Positions 1 to 8,842 of a stretch of DNA of 64,000 bases are shown here, in pieces. The first letter of the stretch is position 1. Every line of letters begins with the position of its first letter. This DNA is from Achromobacter sp. Root83 (lineage in GTDB: Bacteria > Pseudomonadota > Gammaproteobacteria > Burkholderiales > Burkholderiaceae_B): NCBI RefSeq assembly GCF_001428845.1, contig NZ_LMIU01000022.1, positions 431,029 to 495,028 on the forward strand. Direction: 5' to 3'. Position numbers and translations under genes: made by a program. The notes beneath the pieces are model-generated. The model worked only from the letters and a program-made list of their open reading frames with translations. It searched no databases and was not told the origin of the DNA.

Positions 1-68
1 AGCATGCGCACTTCCAGGCGCGGCAGCCGGGTATCGAGCAGCAGGCTCTTGATCTGCGGCTTGGTCAT
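1..68 (-). CDS. prmC: Release factor glutamine methyltransferase PrmC, N-terminal 22 codons only (cut by window edge)
   Basis: The window edge cuts this gene after about 22 codons. The visible N-terminus starts MTKPQIKSLLLDTRLPRLEV and resembles the amphipathic start of PrmC (HemK) proteins. PrmC methylates the glutamine of the GGQ motif in release factors. It begins 10 bp downstream of the prfA stop codon, so it is very probably co-transcribed with prfA, its substrate gene, in the usual hemA-prfA-prmC order. The catalytic NPPY motif lies outside the window, so the call rests on the N-terminus and the gene order. Confidence 0.75.
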   Translation of the reverse strand, partial: MTKPQIKSLLLDTRLPRLEVRM

Positions 69-78
69 CGCGCCCGGC

Positions 79-1161
79 TCAGATGTCGTCGCCCAGCGCG
101 GCGAGCTGCTCGGCCTGGTGCTCGGCGATCAGCGCGCCGGTCAGTTCTTCCAGATCGCCTTCCATGATCTGCTGCAGCTTGTACAGCGTCAGGTTGATGC
201 GGTGGTCCGTCACGCGGCCCTGCGGGAAGTTATAGGTGCGGATGCGCTCGGAACGGTCGCCCGTCCCGATCAGGCTTTTGCGCTCGGCGGCTTCCTTGCT
301 CTGCCGCTCGCGCGTTTCCTTGTCCTTCAGGCGCGCGGCCAGCACCTGCATGGCCTTGTCCTTGTTGCGGTGCTGCGAGCGGTCGTCCTGGCACTCCACC
401 ACCAGACCCGTCGGCAAGTGGGTGATGCGCACCGCCGAATCGGTCTTGTTGATGTGCTGACCGCCCGCGCCGCTGGCGCGGAACGTGTCGATACGCAGAT
501 CGTTCGTGTTGATGACGATCTCCGACATCGCATCGGCTTCCGCCATGATGGCCACGGTGCAGGCCGACGTGTGGATGCGGCCCTGCGCCTCGGTGGCGGG
601 CACGCGCTGCACGCGGTGCGCCCCCGACTCGAATTTCAGGCGGCCGTAGGCCCCGTCGCCGTCGATGCGCGCGATCACTTCCTTGTAGCCGCCCAGCTCC
701 GATGCGCTTTCCGACATCAGTTCGACGCGCCAGCCGCGCTGCTCCGCGTAGCGCGTGTACATGCGCAGCAGATCGCCGGAGAACAGCGCGCTTTCGTCGC
801 CGCCCGTACCCGCGCGGATTTCCAGGAACACGCTGCGCCCGTCGTTGGGGTCGCGCGGCAGCAGCAATAGCTGCAACGCGGCTTCCAGGGACTCCAGCTT
901 GCTGCGCCCCGCCTTGATCTCGTCCTCGGCCATGGACTTCAGTTCGGGATCGGACAGCATCTCCTGGGCGGCCGCCAGGTCTTCCTCGGTGCGGGCGAAG
1001 GCGGTGAACGCCTCGACCACGGGCTCCAGCTCGGCGCGTTCGCGGGAAAGCTTGCGAAAACGGTCCATGTCGGACGCGGTTTCCGGTTCGGCGAGCAGCG
1101 CATCGACCTCGATCAGGCGATGACACAGATGCTCCAGCCGGCTGCGCATGGAAGATTTCAT
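79..1161 (-). CDS. prfA: Peptide chain release factor 1
   Basis: RF1 recognises UAA and UAG in the ribosomal A site and triggers peptide release. The 360-residue length is standard. The codon-recognition tripeptide PAT is visible ([10 protein letters not shown], about residue 190), and the peptidyl-tRNA hydrolysis motif GGQ is present ([11 protein letters not shown], about residues 233-235). I chose the ATG at 1161 ([13 protein letters not shown]) rather than an in-frame start 20 codons further upstream, because the upstream extension is unlike RF1 and reaches toward hemA. The gene follows hemA after an 84-bp gap and leads directly into prmC. Confidence 0.97.
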   Translation of the reverse strand: MKSSMRSRLEHLCHRLIEVDALLAEPETASDMDRFRKLSRERAELEPVVEAFTAFARTEEDLAAAQEMLSDPELKSMAEDEIKAGRSKLESLEAALQLLLLPRDPNDGRSVFLEIRAGTGGDESALFSGDLLRMYTRYAEQRGWRVELMSESASELGGYKEVIARIDGDGAYGRLKFESGAHRVQRVPATEAQGRIHTSACTVAIMAEADAMSEIVINTNDLRIDTFRASGAGGQHINKTDSAVRITHLPTGLVVECQDDRSQHRNKDKAMQVLAARLKDKETRERQSKEAAERKSLIGTGDRSERIRTYNFPQGRVTDHRINLTLYKLQQIMEGDLEELTGALIAEHQAEQLAALGDDI

Positions 1162-1245
1162 GGGGGGATGACCAAAGAGAAAACGGAAACAGCGGGCGCC
1201 CAAAAAGCGAACGCCCGCCAAGAGGCGGGACGTGGGACAGCGCCG

Positions 1246-2520
1246 CTAACGGCGGGAGTCGCGGCCAGGGAAGAGGCGCGGCATCCAGGCAAGCAGTTGC
1301 TTGCGGTCGTCGCCTTCGCTGCGGTTCAGGGCCGCCAGCGGACCGTGCAGGTATTTTTGGGTCAGGCCGTGCGCAAGTTGCTCGAGCACGGCCTCGGGCG
1401 ATTCGCCCCGCGCCAGCAGGCGGCGGGCGCGTTCCAGCTCGGCGGCGCGGACGTCTTCGGCGGCCTGGTGCAGGTCGCGGATGACGGGCACCACTTCGCG
1501 GGACTGCATCCAGTGCATGAAACCCTGGACGCGCGTTTCGATGATGGCTTCGGCCTGCACGACGGCGGCGCGGCGGGCGTCGGTGCCGGTCTGCACCAGC
1601 CGGCCCAGGTCATCCACCGAATACAGGTAGACGTCGTCGAGGCGGCCGACTTCGGGTTCGATGTCGCGCGGCACGGCCAGGTCGATCATCACCATCGGGC
1701 GGTGGCGGCGCAGGCGCGTGGCCCGTTCCACCATCCCCAGTCCGAGGATGGGCAGGGAGCTTGCCGTACAGGACACGATGACGTCGAACTCGGACAGGCG
1801 GTCCGTCAGGTCGGACAGCTTCATCGTGCTGGCCGAGAAACGGTTGGCCAGGATTTCGGCGCGTTCGGCCGTGCGGTTGGCCACCACCATGCTGCGCGGA
1901 CGTTGCGCGGCGAAGTGCGTGGCGCAGAGTTCGATCATTTCGCCCGCGCCGATGAACAGCGTGCGGGCCTGGTCCAGATTGCCGAACACGCGTTCGGCCA
2001 GGCGCACGGCGGCGGCGGCCATGGACACCGACTGCGCGCCGATGGCGGTCTGCGACCGCACTTCCTTGGCCACCGAGAAGGTGCGCTGGAACATCTGATG
2101 CAGCAGCGTGCCCAGCGAACCGGCTTCGCCGGCGGCGCGCACGGCGTCCTTCATCTGGCCCACGATCTGGGTTTCGCCCAGCACCATGGAATCCAGGCCG
2201 CTGGCGACGCGAAAGGCGTGGCGGACGGCGTCGTCCTGGTGATGGCGATAAAGGTGCGGGCGCAGCGTGCCGGCGTCCAGGCGGTTGTGTTCGGCCAGCC
2301 AGGCGGGCAGTTGATCGGCCACGTGGCCGTCGGCCGCGCAGTAGATCTCGGTGCGATTACAGGTAGACAGGATGGCGGCTTCGCGGACGGAACCGCCAAA
2401 CGCCGAACGCAGGCCTTCCAGCGCGGGCTTGACCAGATCGACGGGCATGGACACGCGCTCGCGGACCGAAACCGGCGCGGACGTGTGATTCAGACCGAAG
2501 GCAAGGACAGCTACCGACAT
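1246..2520 (-). CDS. hemA: Glutamyl-tRNA reductase
   Basis: This enzyme reduces glutamyl-tRNA(Glu) to glutamate-1-semialdehyde, the first committed step of C5-pathway tetrapyrrole synthesis in the cytoplasm. At 424 residues it has the usual length. The N-terminal catalytic domain carries [13 protein letters not shown] and the nucleophilic cysteine motif STCNRTEIY (about residue 50). A central NADPH-binding domain follows ([19 protein letters not shown]), then the C-terminal dimerisation helices. It is the first gene of the hemA-prfA-prmC minus-strand group. The 320-bp region upstream separates it from the tRNA-Phe genes on the other strand and should hold its promoter. Confidence 0.97.
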   Translation of the reverse strand: MSVAVLAFGLNHTSAPVSVRERVSMPVDLVKPALEGLRSAFGGSVREAAILSTCNRTEIYCAADGHVADQLPAWLAEHNRLDAGTLRPHLYRHHQDDAVRHAFRVASGLDSMVLGETQIVGQMKDAVRAAGEAGSLGTLLHQMFQRTFSVAKEVRSQTAIGAQSVSMAAAAVRLAERVFGNLDQARTLFIGAGEMIELCATHFAAQRPRSMVVANRTAERAEILANRFSASTMKLSDLTDRLSEFDVIVSCTASSLPILGLGMVERATRLRRHRPMVMIDLAVPRDIEPEVGRLDDVYLYSVDDLGRLVQTGTDARRAAVVQAEAIIETRVQGFMHWMQSREVVPVIRDLHQAAEDVRAAELERARRLLARGESPEAVLEQLAHGLTQKYLHGPLAALNRSEGDDRKQLLAWMPRLFPGRDSRR

Positions 2521-2840
2521 GTGAGAGGGATGGCGCAGGCCACCCGCGGCTAAGCGTTAAGTACTGCCACTATAAGAACAATGCGGCACGGCTGGCTTGT
2601 CGCGCATCAAGCGCGCGGGACCGCCCAGCTGTAACAGCAAACCGCTAACGATTATACCCCTGCGGGTTATCCCCAGACCAATCCGACGGCCCGGCGCGAC
2701 CTTATGCCGCAGCTTTCGTGCCGTGGAGCCAACAGTCCGGCTCGCGAGCCACCCGGTTTTCTCGCCGTCAGTGAAAAAATATCCTTTCCGTTCCTGACTG
2801 GCACAAGTTCAAAAATTTGTGTATAGTTGCGGACTTCGTT
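2521..2840. other. Intergenic region between divergent hemA and tRNA-Phe
   Basis: This 320-bp stretch holds no convincing gene. It must contain the minus-strand hemA promoter and the plus-strand promoter of the first tRNA-Phe gene. On the plus strand a TATAGT -10-like box lies at 2822-2827, 14 bp before the tRNA. On the minus strand a TATAGT-like hexamer lies near 2570, but I see no good -35 for it. A short open frame (2597-2797) has no ribosome binding site and no family resemblance, so I do not call it. Confidence 0.5.
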
Positions 2841-2916
2841 GGCCTGGTAGCTCAGTCGGTAGAGCAGAGGATTGAAAATCCTTGTGTCGGTGGTTCGATT
2901 CCGCCCCAGGCCACCA
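2841..2916 (+). tRNA. tRNA-Phe (anticodon GAA), copy 1
   Basis: A 76-nt cloverleaf with encoded CCA. The acceptor stem pairs GGCCTGG with CCAGGCC, the D loop has AGCTCAGTCGGTAGAGC, the anticodon GAA sits at tRNA positions 34-36, and the T arm reads GGTTCGATTCC. It is identical in all 76 positions to the second copy at 3109. A -10-like TATAGT lies 14 bp upstream, and a terminator hairpin follows at 2980. Confidence 0.98.
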
Positions 2917-2979
2917 AAGAATTTTCGGGAACCTGGTTCCCGCAGCAGTGCAAAGAAAAGCTAGAAGAAATGCCCAGGA

Positions 2980-3007
2980 AAACCCAGCCGATCCGCTGGG
3001 TTTTTTG
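2980..3007 (+). terminator. Rho-independent terminator after first tRNA-Phe
   Basis: The sequence has a hairpin AACCCAGC / GCTGGGTT with a 6-nt loop followed by a T-rich run (TTTTTTGTTTTTT). It lies 64 bp after the tRNA, so copy 1 appears to be a separate transcription unit. Confidence 0.85.
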
Positions 3008-3108
3008 TTTTTTCAGAGGGCGTTGACTGCGCTTTTGGATAGCGGGCCCGCGCATCCGCGGCCCCGCCCCACCTGCCCCGGCAATTTGTGTATAGTGGCG
3101 GGCTTCGT

Positions 3109-3184
3109 GGCCTGGTAGCTCAGTCGGTAGAGCAGAGGATTGAAAATCCTTGTGTCGGTGGTTCGATTCCGCCCCAGGCCACCA
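3109..3184 (+). tRNA. tRNA-Phe (anticodon GAA), copy 2
   Basis: This is an exact second copy of the tRNA-Phe at 2841, including the encoded CCA and the GAA anticodon. The block just upstream is also duplicated with a few changes: ATTTGTGTATAGT, then GGCGGGCTTCGT here and TGCGGACTTCGT in copy 1. The duplication therefore covered promoter plus gene. A four-unit 14-bp repeat and a terminator follow it. Confidence 0.98.
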
Positions 3185-3186
3185 AA

Positions 3187-3240
3187 GATATCTGCCCGAA
3201 GATATCTGCCCAAAGATATCCGCCCAGAGATAGCGCCCCG
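3187..3240. repeat. 14-bp tandem repeat, four decaying copies
   Basis: Directly after the CCA end of tRNA-Phe copy 2, the unit GATATCTGCCC plus 3 bp recurs four times, starting at 3187, 3201, 3215 and 3229. The first two copies are identical over GATATCTGCCC. The third has one change and the fourth is more diverged. It lies between the tRNA and its terminator, so it would be in the precursor trailer. Confidence 0.8.
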
Positions 3241-3251
3241 GGATTCAAGCA

Positions 3252-3288
3252 AAAGCCCAGCCGTACCGATGTACGGGCTGGGCTTTTT
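3252..3288 (+). terminator. Rho-independent terminator after second tRNA-Phe
   Basis: A strong stem (AAAGCCCAGCC-GTAC / GTAC-GGGCTGGGCTTT, tetraloop CGAT, one bulge) is followed by a T-rich stretch. It lies about 70 bp beyond the tRNA and ahead of the MscS-type channel gene. Confidence 0.85.
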
Positions 3289-3413
3289 GCTTTGGCAGCG
3301 TTCCTTTTCCGTTCATGTGTATGGCATTTCGCGATATCGTGGAATGCCGCCCGCCGCCATGGCCGTGCGAAAACCGTCGTCGCAATTCGTAGCACCCCCA
3401 ACGGAGTCGCGAT

Positions 3414-5879
3414 ATGCGCGTCCGCGCACGAATTCTCTTCTGCCTGTTTGGACTGGCCCTGGGATGGGCGCGCCTGGCGCATGCGGCCGACACCGTCCCG
3501 ACCTCGGCGCCCGTGGCGTCCTCACCCGCCATCCAGATGGGCGACATCCCCCTGCGGGCGGATACCGACCTGCGCTACGCCGAAGGCGTGCTCCAGCGCG
3601 CCGCCGCGGCGGATCCCGCGTCCGCCTTCATCCCGGCGCTGGACGCGATTGCCAGGTCCGCCGACGAAAAACTCTATGAATTCCAGCCTGCCCAGCTTCG
3701 CAACTTTCCCATCATGCGGCTGGAAAGCCTGGAGCGGCATTGGAACTTCGATGCCCGCCGCCTGACGCACTGGCAGGCCGAGATGCGGCAGGCGACGGCC
3801 TGGTACGCCAACGACGCCGCGGAGCTGCTGCGCCGCCAGACCGCCTGGCAGGCGATCAAGGACGCCCCCGGCGCCGCGGGCCTGCCCGCCGTCCTGGCCG
3901 ATCGCGTAAACGTGGTCCTGGCGCAGTTGTCGGCGGCGGGCCAGGCCCTGTCCGGCCCGCTGTCCCGCCAGGTCGAACTCGAACAGCGCGCCAACGCCAT
4001 CGAAGAGCAGATCAAGGCCGGCCGGCGCGCGGTCGCCGAGGCGATCGACTTCGTCGACGCGCGGCTGTTGCGCGTGGATTCGCCGCCCCTGTGGGCGCTC
4101 AGCCAATCGGCGAGCAGCAGCGAAAACACGCTGGCCATGCTGCGCGCGGGACTCGACATCGAAGTGCGCTTTGCGCGGGAGTACGCCGCGGCGGGCAGTG
4201 GCAACCAGCGCGCCCTGCATGCGCTGCAATTGCTGCTGCTGCCGTTGCTGCTATGGCTGGCCCGCAAGAGCCGCAGCGCGATACGCACCGGCGTGATGAG
4301 CGAGACGGCAGCCGGCGTGCTGGGAAGGCCGTTTTCCACCTGGCTGCTGCTGGCGATGCTTGGCGTCCTGGCACTGGAGCCGGACGCGCCGCTGATGGTC
4401 CAGCAGGTCGCGCTGGTGCTCGCGGCCCCGCCCGTGCTGCGGCTGCTGCCGCCCTCCAGCCGGCGCCAGCTGGACCTGTGGCCTTATGCAATCACGGGGT
4501 TGTTCCTGGCGGAAAGGCTGGGATTCCTGTTCCTCGCCAACACCCTGTTCTACCGGCTCTCCACGGTGGCGCTGGCCGCCGCGGGATTGGCGGCCATCCT
4601 GTGGCTGCTGGCGCGCGGCCGGCACCGGACGCATCCGCCCCAATCCGAGCGGCTGTTCAGGGCGCTGCGCGCCGTGGCATGGGGCGCGGCCGCCCTGCTC
4701 AGCCTCTCCGTGGTCGCGAACCTGTTCGGCAACGTCTCCCTGTCCGAAATGCTGACCAGCGGCATCCTCGGCAGCGGCTACTTTGGCCTCGTCCTCTATG
4801 CCGGCGTCACCGTCATCATCACCCTGCTGCAACTGCTGCTGGCGCGCCAGGGCATATCGCGCTTCCGCCTGGCGCGCGAACACGCTCCGCCGCTGGTGCA
4901 ACTGCTGATACGGCTGCTGACCGCCGCCGCGGTCGTGGGCTGGGCGGTGTATGCCATGGACCGCTTCCGGGTGCTGCGCTCGACCTACGCCATCGTGACC
5001 CAAGTGCTGTCGTACACGCTGGCGTTAGGGCAGGTTTCGATCAGCCTGGGCAACATCCTGGTGTTCGTGATCTCGGTGCTGATCGCCTTCTGGACCGCGC
5101 GCATGGTCCGGCTGGTGTTGCACGACGAGGTACTGACCCGCATGTCGCTGCCGCGCGGCGTCGGCAACAGCATCGCCTCGCTGACGTACTACCTGGTGCT
5201 GCTGCTGGGGCTGGGCATCGCCCTGTCGGCGGCGGGATTCCAGACCAGCCAACTGACCATCGTGTTCGGCGCTCTGGGCGTGGGCATCGGCTTTGGCCTG
5301 CAAAGCGTGGTGAACAACTTCGTGTCGGGCCTGATCCTGATGTTCGAACGGCCCATCCAGCCCGGTGACGTGGTGGACATTGGCGGCACGTCGGGGCAGG
5401 TGCGGGACATCGGCATGCGCGCCACCCGGATCAAGACCTTCGACGGCGCGGATGTCATCGTGCCCAACGGCAGCCTGCTGTCCGACAAGCTGACGAACTG
5501 GACGATGCTGGACCGCAGCCGCCGCATCGAAATCAGCATCGGCCTGGCCTACGGCACGGAGCCCAGGCAGGCGATCGAACTGCTGGACCGCGTGGCGCGC
5601 CAGACGCAAGGCATCGTGACCGATCCCGCGCCGGCGGCGCTGTTCATGGGCTTTGGCGCATCCACGTTGGATTTCAGCGTGCGCGCCTGGACGTATGACT
5701 TCGACCGGTGGATCGACATCCGCAGCGATATGCTGACGCGGATGTATGACGCGCTCAGAGAGGCCGGCATCGAGATCCCGCTGCCGCAGCGGGATTTGCA
5801 CTTGCGCAGCATCTCGGCGCAGGCCGGCCAGACGCTGGCCGCCAGCGCGTCGCCCGAGCTGCCTCCAGCCCCCGGCTGA
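3414..5879 (+). CDS. Large MscS-family mechanosensitive channel (MscK/DUF3772-type)
   Basis: An 821-residue inner-membrane protein of the MscS superfamily, expected to open under membrane tension and release osmolytes. A signal peptide is visible at residues 1-25 (LAHAADT cleavage region). A periplasmic helical domain follows (about 30-260), then many transmembrane segments (about 265-600). The MscS core is at about 600-790: the pore helix region GVGIGFGLQSVVNNFVSGL, the beta domain with FERPIQPGDVVDIGG, and the conserved VPNGSLLSDKLTNW. It is much longer than MscS itself (286 residues) and comparable to the long paralogues. A GGAG ribosome binding site (AACGGAGTCGCGAT) precedes the ATG. It appears monocistronic, and the next gene is convergent. 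Confidence 0.93.
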   Translation: MRVRARILFCLFGLALGWARLAHAADTVPTSAPVASSPAIQMGDIPLRADTDLRYAEGVLQRAAAADPASAFIPALDAIARSADEKLYEFQPAQLRNFPIMRLESLERHWNFDARRLTHWQAEMRQATAWYANDAAELLRRQTAWQAIKDAPGAAGLPAVLADRVNVVLAQLSAAGQALSGPLSRQVELEQRANAIEEQIKAGRRAVAEAIDFVDARLLRVDSPPLWALSQSASSSENTLAMLRAGLDIEVRFAREYAAAGSGNQRALHALQLLLLPLLLWLARKSRSAIRTGVMSETAAGVLGRPFSTWLLLAMLGVLALEPDAPLMVQQVALVLAAPPVLRLLPPSSRRQLDLWPYAITGLFLAERLGFLFLANTLFYRLSTVALAAAGLAAILWLLARGRHRTHPPQSERLFRALRAVAWGAAALLSLSVVANLFGNVSLSEMLTSGILGSGYFGLVLYAGVTVIITLLQLLLARQGISRFRLAREHAPPLVQLLIRLLTAAAVVGWAVYAMDRFRVLRSTYAIVTQVLSYTLALGQVSISLGNILVFVISVLIAFWTARMVRLVLHDEVLTRMSLPRGVGNSIASLTYYLVLLLGLGIALSAAGFQTSQLTIVFGALGVGIGFGLQSVVNNFVSGLILMFERPIQPGDVVDIGGTSGQVRDIGMRATRIKTFDGADVIVPNGSLLSDKLTNWTMLDRSRRIEISIGLAYGTEPRQAIELLDRVARQTQGIVTDPAPAALFMGFGASTLDFSVRAWTYDFDRWIDIRSDMLTRMYDALREAGIEIPLPQRDLHLRSISAQAGQTLAASASPELPPAPG

Positions 5880-5896
5880 CCTGCTGACCCGGCACT

Positions 5897-6367
5897 TCAG
5901 ATTTGGCCAGTCACCGGCACCGCCAGGCCATGCTTGACGCGGTTCATCACGACCAGGGTGGAAAACCGCTTCACGTTGGGATTGCCCCAGAAATGCCGCT
6001 GGGCGAAGACCTCGTATTCGGCCATGTCGCGCATGGTCAGCGTCAGCACGAAATCGACCTCGCCCGTGACCGACAGGCACTGCATGATTTCAGGCGCGCC
6101 CTGCATCGCGCGCTTGAAATGGTCCAGCTTGTCGGCGCGTTCGCTTTCCAGCGACACCAGCACCACCATCGTGATTCCGCGCCCCACGGCGGCGGGGTCC
6201 ACCACCGATACGTCCGCCGTCACCACCTTGGATTCGCGCAATCGCTTCATGCGGCGCAGGCAGGACACGGGCGACAGGTTCACGCGTTGCGCGACCTCCT
6301 GGCTGGTCCGCAGGTTGTCTTCCTGCATGCTCTGCAAGATCTGGAGGTCGAAATCGTCTAGTTCCAT
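5897..6367 (-). CDS. Lrp/AsnC-family transcriptional regulator
   Basis: A 156-residue regulator with the N-terminal Lrp helix-turn-helix (DDFDLQILQSMQEDNLRT, LSPVSCLRRMKRLRE) and a C-terminal RAM ligand-binding domain (about residues 65-150, with CLSVTGEVDFVLTL). Proteins of this family sense amino acids and often control an adjacent exporter. Here the neighbour is a divergent LysE-type exporter gene 193 bp away, which supports local control. I chose the ATG at 6367 because the reading frame upstream has no family similarity. A nine-cytosine run lies 24-32 nt before this start. Confidence 0.93.
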   Translation of the reverse strand: MELDDFDLQILQSMQEDNLRTSQEVAQRVNLSPVSCLRRMKRLRESKVVTADVSVVDPAAVGRGITMVVLVSLESERADKLDHFKRAMQGAPEIMQCLSVTGEVDFVLTLTMRDMAEYEVFAQRHFWGNPNVKRFSTLVVMNRVKHGLAVPVTGQI

Positions 6368-6390
6368 GGAGCTCTCGGAACGCGGGGCGC

Positions 6391-6399
6391 GGGGGGGGG
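6391..6399. repeat. Poly(G)9 homopolymer in the lrp/lysE divergent promoter region
   Basis: Nine consecutive G residues on the plus strand (C9 on the lrp coding strand) sit in a GC-rich context in the presumed 5' leader of the Lrp gene. Homopolymer runs of this kind can change length by slipped-strand mispairing. Confidence 0.6.
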
Positions 6400-6560
6400 T
6401 TTGGGCTATGGGCAATTCTAATCTCGCCCGCGACGGAATCCGGCCCCATTTCGACGGGAAACTGCATTTCCGGCACGCCGGACGCAGGAATTCTTCAGGC
6501 GTCTTGCTTACACTGGGATCCCTCCAGGCCCGCATCGCGGGATTCCCAGCCGCACCCGCA

Positions 6561-7199
6561 ATGCCATCACTCCAACTTTTCCTGCTTTTCCTCGCCGCCG
6601 ACGCGGCGCTCAAGCTCACGCCCGGCCCTGACATGGCGTTGACCCTGTCCCGGGGAATGACGCAGGGCTTCCGGCCCGCCTTCCATAGCGTGCTGGGCAA
6701 TGTGGCTGCCGGCTTCATCCAGGTGCCGGCCGTGGTGCTGGGCCTGGCGTCGGTGCTGCGCGCCTTTCCGGCGCTGTTCGTCGGCATCAAGGCCGCGGGC
6801 GGCCTGTATCTGGGCTACCTGGGCATCAAGGCAATACTGCGGTGCGCGCGTTCCGCCGACGTGTCGCTGGCGGCATGTCCGGGAGATGCCCGCGACGCAT
6901 TCTGGCAGGGCTTCGTCACCAACCTGCTGAACCCGAAGGTGCTGCTGTTCATGATCGCCTTCCTGCCGCAGTTCACCTCCCCCGACAACGGGCCGGTCTG
7001 GATCCAGATGCTGGTGCTGGGCATTACGATGAAAGCGCTCAGCCTTCCCTATGGCAGCTTCTTCGCCTATGGCGCGTCGCGCATCCGCGGCTGGGTCGGG
7101 CGCAATCCCTGGTTCCTGCGCACGCAGCAAGGGGTGCTGGGCGCGATCATGCTGGGGCTGGCGCTCTATGTGTTGTCTCACGCTACCCCGTCCCAATGA
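6561..7199 (+). CDS. LysE/RhtB-family amino-acid exporter
   Basis: A 212-residue inner-membrane protein with six predicted helices. The N-terminal signature typical of LysE/RhtB exporters is present (LKLTPGPDMALTLSRGMTQG), as are GYLGIKAILR and GFVTNLLNPKVLLFMIAFLPQF. The family exports amino acids such as lysine, threonine or homoserine; the substrate here is not readable. The start at ATG 6561 places the family motif at the normal distance from the N-terminus. Its stop codon overlaps the start of the following EamA gene (ATGA), so the two are translationally coupled. The divergent Lrp gene is the likely regulator. Confidence 0.93.
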   Translation: MPSLQLFLLFLAADAALKLTPGPDMALTLSRGMTQGFRPAFHSVLGNVAAGFIQVPAVVLGLASVLRAFPALFVGIKAAGGLYLGYLGIKAILRCARSADVSLAACPGDARDAFWQGFVTNLLNPKVLLFMIAFLPQFTSPDNGPVWIQMLVLGITMKALSLPYGSFFAYGASRIRGWVGRNPWFLRTQQGVLGAIMLGLALYVLSHATPSQ

Positions 7200-8101
7200 C
7201 CGCCGCGACCTTGAACAACGGACACCACGCCTCGTCCTCCACCCTGCTTCCCACCCTGTCGCTGATCGGCGCGATGGCGTCGCTGTGCATCGGCACCTCG
7301 TTCGCCAAATCGCTTTTCCCCGAGGTGGGCGCCCAGGGCACCACGGCCTATCGCATCGTCATCGGCGCCATCATCCTGCTGGCGTTCTGGCGGCCCTGGC
7401 GCTTTCCGCTCACGCGCGTCAACGCGGCCAAGATCGCGCTGTACGGCGTCACCCTGGCGTGCATGAACCTGCTGTTCTACATGGCCCTGCGCACCTTGCC
7501 TCTGGGTGTAGCCATCGCCATCGAATTCACCGGGCCGCTGACCCTGGCCGTCGTGCTGTCACGGCGCGCCATCGACTTTGTCTGGATCGCCTGCGCACTG
7601 GTCGGGCTGGTCCTGCTGATCCCCACCGGGCAGTCGGTCCAAGACCTGGATCCGGAAGGCATCGCCTACGCGCTGGGCGCGGCCGTGTGCTGGGCGCTCT
7701 ACATCGTCTTCGGCAAGATGGCGGGCAATGTGCATGGCGGACAGGCGACGTCGCTGGGGCTGCTGGCGGCCACGATGGTCGCCCTGCCGGTGGGCGCGGC
7801 TCACGCGGGCATGGCCCTGCTCGACCCCAAGCTGGTGCTGGCCGGTATTGCCGTCGGCATCCTGTCCAGCGCGCTGCCGTATTCGCTGGAAATGGTGGCG
7901 CTGCGCCGCCTGCCGCAGAAGACCTTCGGCGTGCTGCTCAGCATGGAACCAGCCATGGGCGCGCTGGCCGGCGTGATCGTGCTGAACGAACACCTGTCCC
8001 GGACGCAATGGCTGGCCATCTGCGGCATCATCGTCGCGTCGGCCGGCTGCGCGGCGACGGCGCGGCGCAGCCGCAAACCCCCGGTGCCCGCGCCCGACTG
8101 A
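7196..8101 (+). CDS. EamA/DMT-family transporter (RhtA-like)
   Basis: A 301-residue protein with ten predicted transmembrane helices made of two EamA repeats (about residues 15-145 and 155-290). The second repeat includes GLVLLIPTGQSVQDLDPEGIAYALGAAVCWALYIVFGK. It resembles the threonine/homoserine exporter RhtA, which would match the coupled LysE exporter just upstream (4-bp ATGA overlap). A paired exporter operon under an Lrp regulator suggests amino-acid efflux. The exact substrate is inference. Confidence 0.9.
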   Translation: MTAATLNNGHHASSSTLLPTLSLIGAMASLCIGTSFAKSLFPEVGAQGTTAYRIVIGAIILLAFWRPWRFPLTRVNAAKIALYGVTLACMNLLFYMALRTLPLGVAIAIEFTGPLTLAVVLSRRAIDFVWIACALVGLVLLIPTGQSVQDLDPEGIAYALGAAVCWALYIVFGKMAGNVHGGQATSLGLLAATMVALPVGAAHAGMALLDPKLVLAGIAVGILSSALPYSLEMVALRRLPQKTFGVLLSMEPAMGALAGVIVLNEHLSRTQWLAICGIIVASAGCAATARRSRKPPVPAPD

Positions 8102-8109
8102 TCGCGCGC

Positions 8110-8685
8110 TCAGCCAAAACCCGGTTCGCGCTGCGGCGGCGCCAGCGGATCGAAGTCTTCCCAATGGTTGTTGCGCCAGCGGCCGTTGGCATGCTCCACA
8201 TCTGCCCCGCCGGCATCGCGCAAAATGCGGCAGGCCAGCATTTCGCGCTGCGGGCGGGTCCGCACGGCGACCATCACGCCGGCCTGGCGGATTTCGGCAT
8301 GGGCATCCGGGTTGAAGTGGCCATGCTGGGTGGCGCCGTGGCCGGTCACCCACAGCGCGCCAAATAGCGATCCCAGATAGGCGCCCACGCCCGCCGCGGC
8401 CAGAATGGCCGCGATCGAATCGCTGAGTTCCGACGCCACGAAACCGGCGAACACCGCGAACACCGCGCCTACGCCGCCCGCGCCCAGATACGCGCCCATG
8501 TCGGCACGCCCGGAGTCCGGATCGGAACGGCGGTCGCCGCCGAACGGGAAGCGGCCGTGTTCGCCGGCGGGATTCACGTAAAAGGTATGGATATCCCAGT
8601 CGGGAAAGCCGCTGGTGGCAAGACGGCGAGCCGCGTCCTGCGCCGCCTCGAAGCCCTCGAATCGGGCTGCTACGATCAGAGACAT
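8110..8685 (-). CDS. Glycine-zipper membrane protein with stress-protein-like N-terminus, function unknown
   Basis: A 191-residue protein with three parts. The N-terminal alpha/beta segment (MSLIVAARFEGFEAAQDAA) resembles the start of proteins annotated as general stress protein 17M-like. A hydrophobic Gly/Ala-rich zipper follows (about residues 63-115, GAYLGAGGVGAVFAVFAG and AAAGVGAYLGSLFGALW). The C-terminus has a HGH/His-containing stretch and VMVAVRTRPQRE. The stop lies 8 bp from the convergent EamA stop. No catalytic motif is visible. A role in envelope stress is only a family-based guess. Confidence 0.75.
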   Translation of the reverse strand: MSLIVAARFEGFEAAQDAARRLATSGFPDWDIHTFYVNPAGEHGRFPFGGDRRSDPDSGRADMGAYLGAGGVGAVFAVFAGFVASELSDSIAAILAAAGVGAYLGSLFGALWVTGHGATQHGHFNPDAHAEIRQAGVMVAVRTRPQREMLACRILRDAGGADVEHANGRWRNNHWEDFDPLAPPQREPGFG

Positions 8686-8842
8686 GGCAATCTCCTTGCC
8701 CGGATCCCGGGCTGCGTGCTGATCGCTTTATCGTACGCCCTCGTTGCCCCGCGGGATGCTCCCGTTACACCTTGCGGCGGCTGTTACGGGCATGGCCGCC
8801 GCGGGGGCCCGCTTGAGCGTCGATCCTGGAACGGCAAGGCGC

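Noticed and set aside
2660..2680. GGGTTATCCCCAG considered as a DnaA box or replication origin
   Set aside because: Single imperfect match to TTATCCACA, with no cluster of boxes and no dnaA/dnaN nearby.
2841..3184. The tRNA-Phe pair considered as the edge of an integrated element
   Set aside because: No integrase gene and no partial tRNA copy forming an attachment-site pair; both copies are complete with own promoters.
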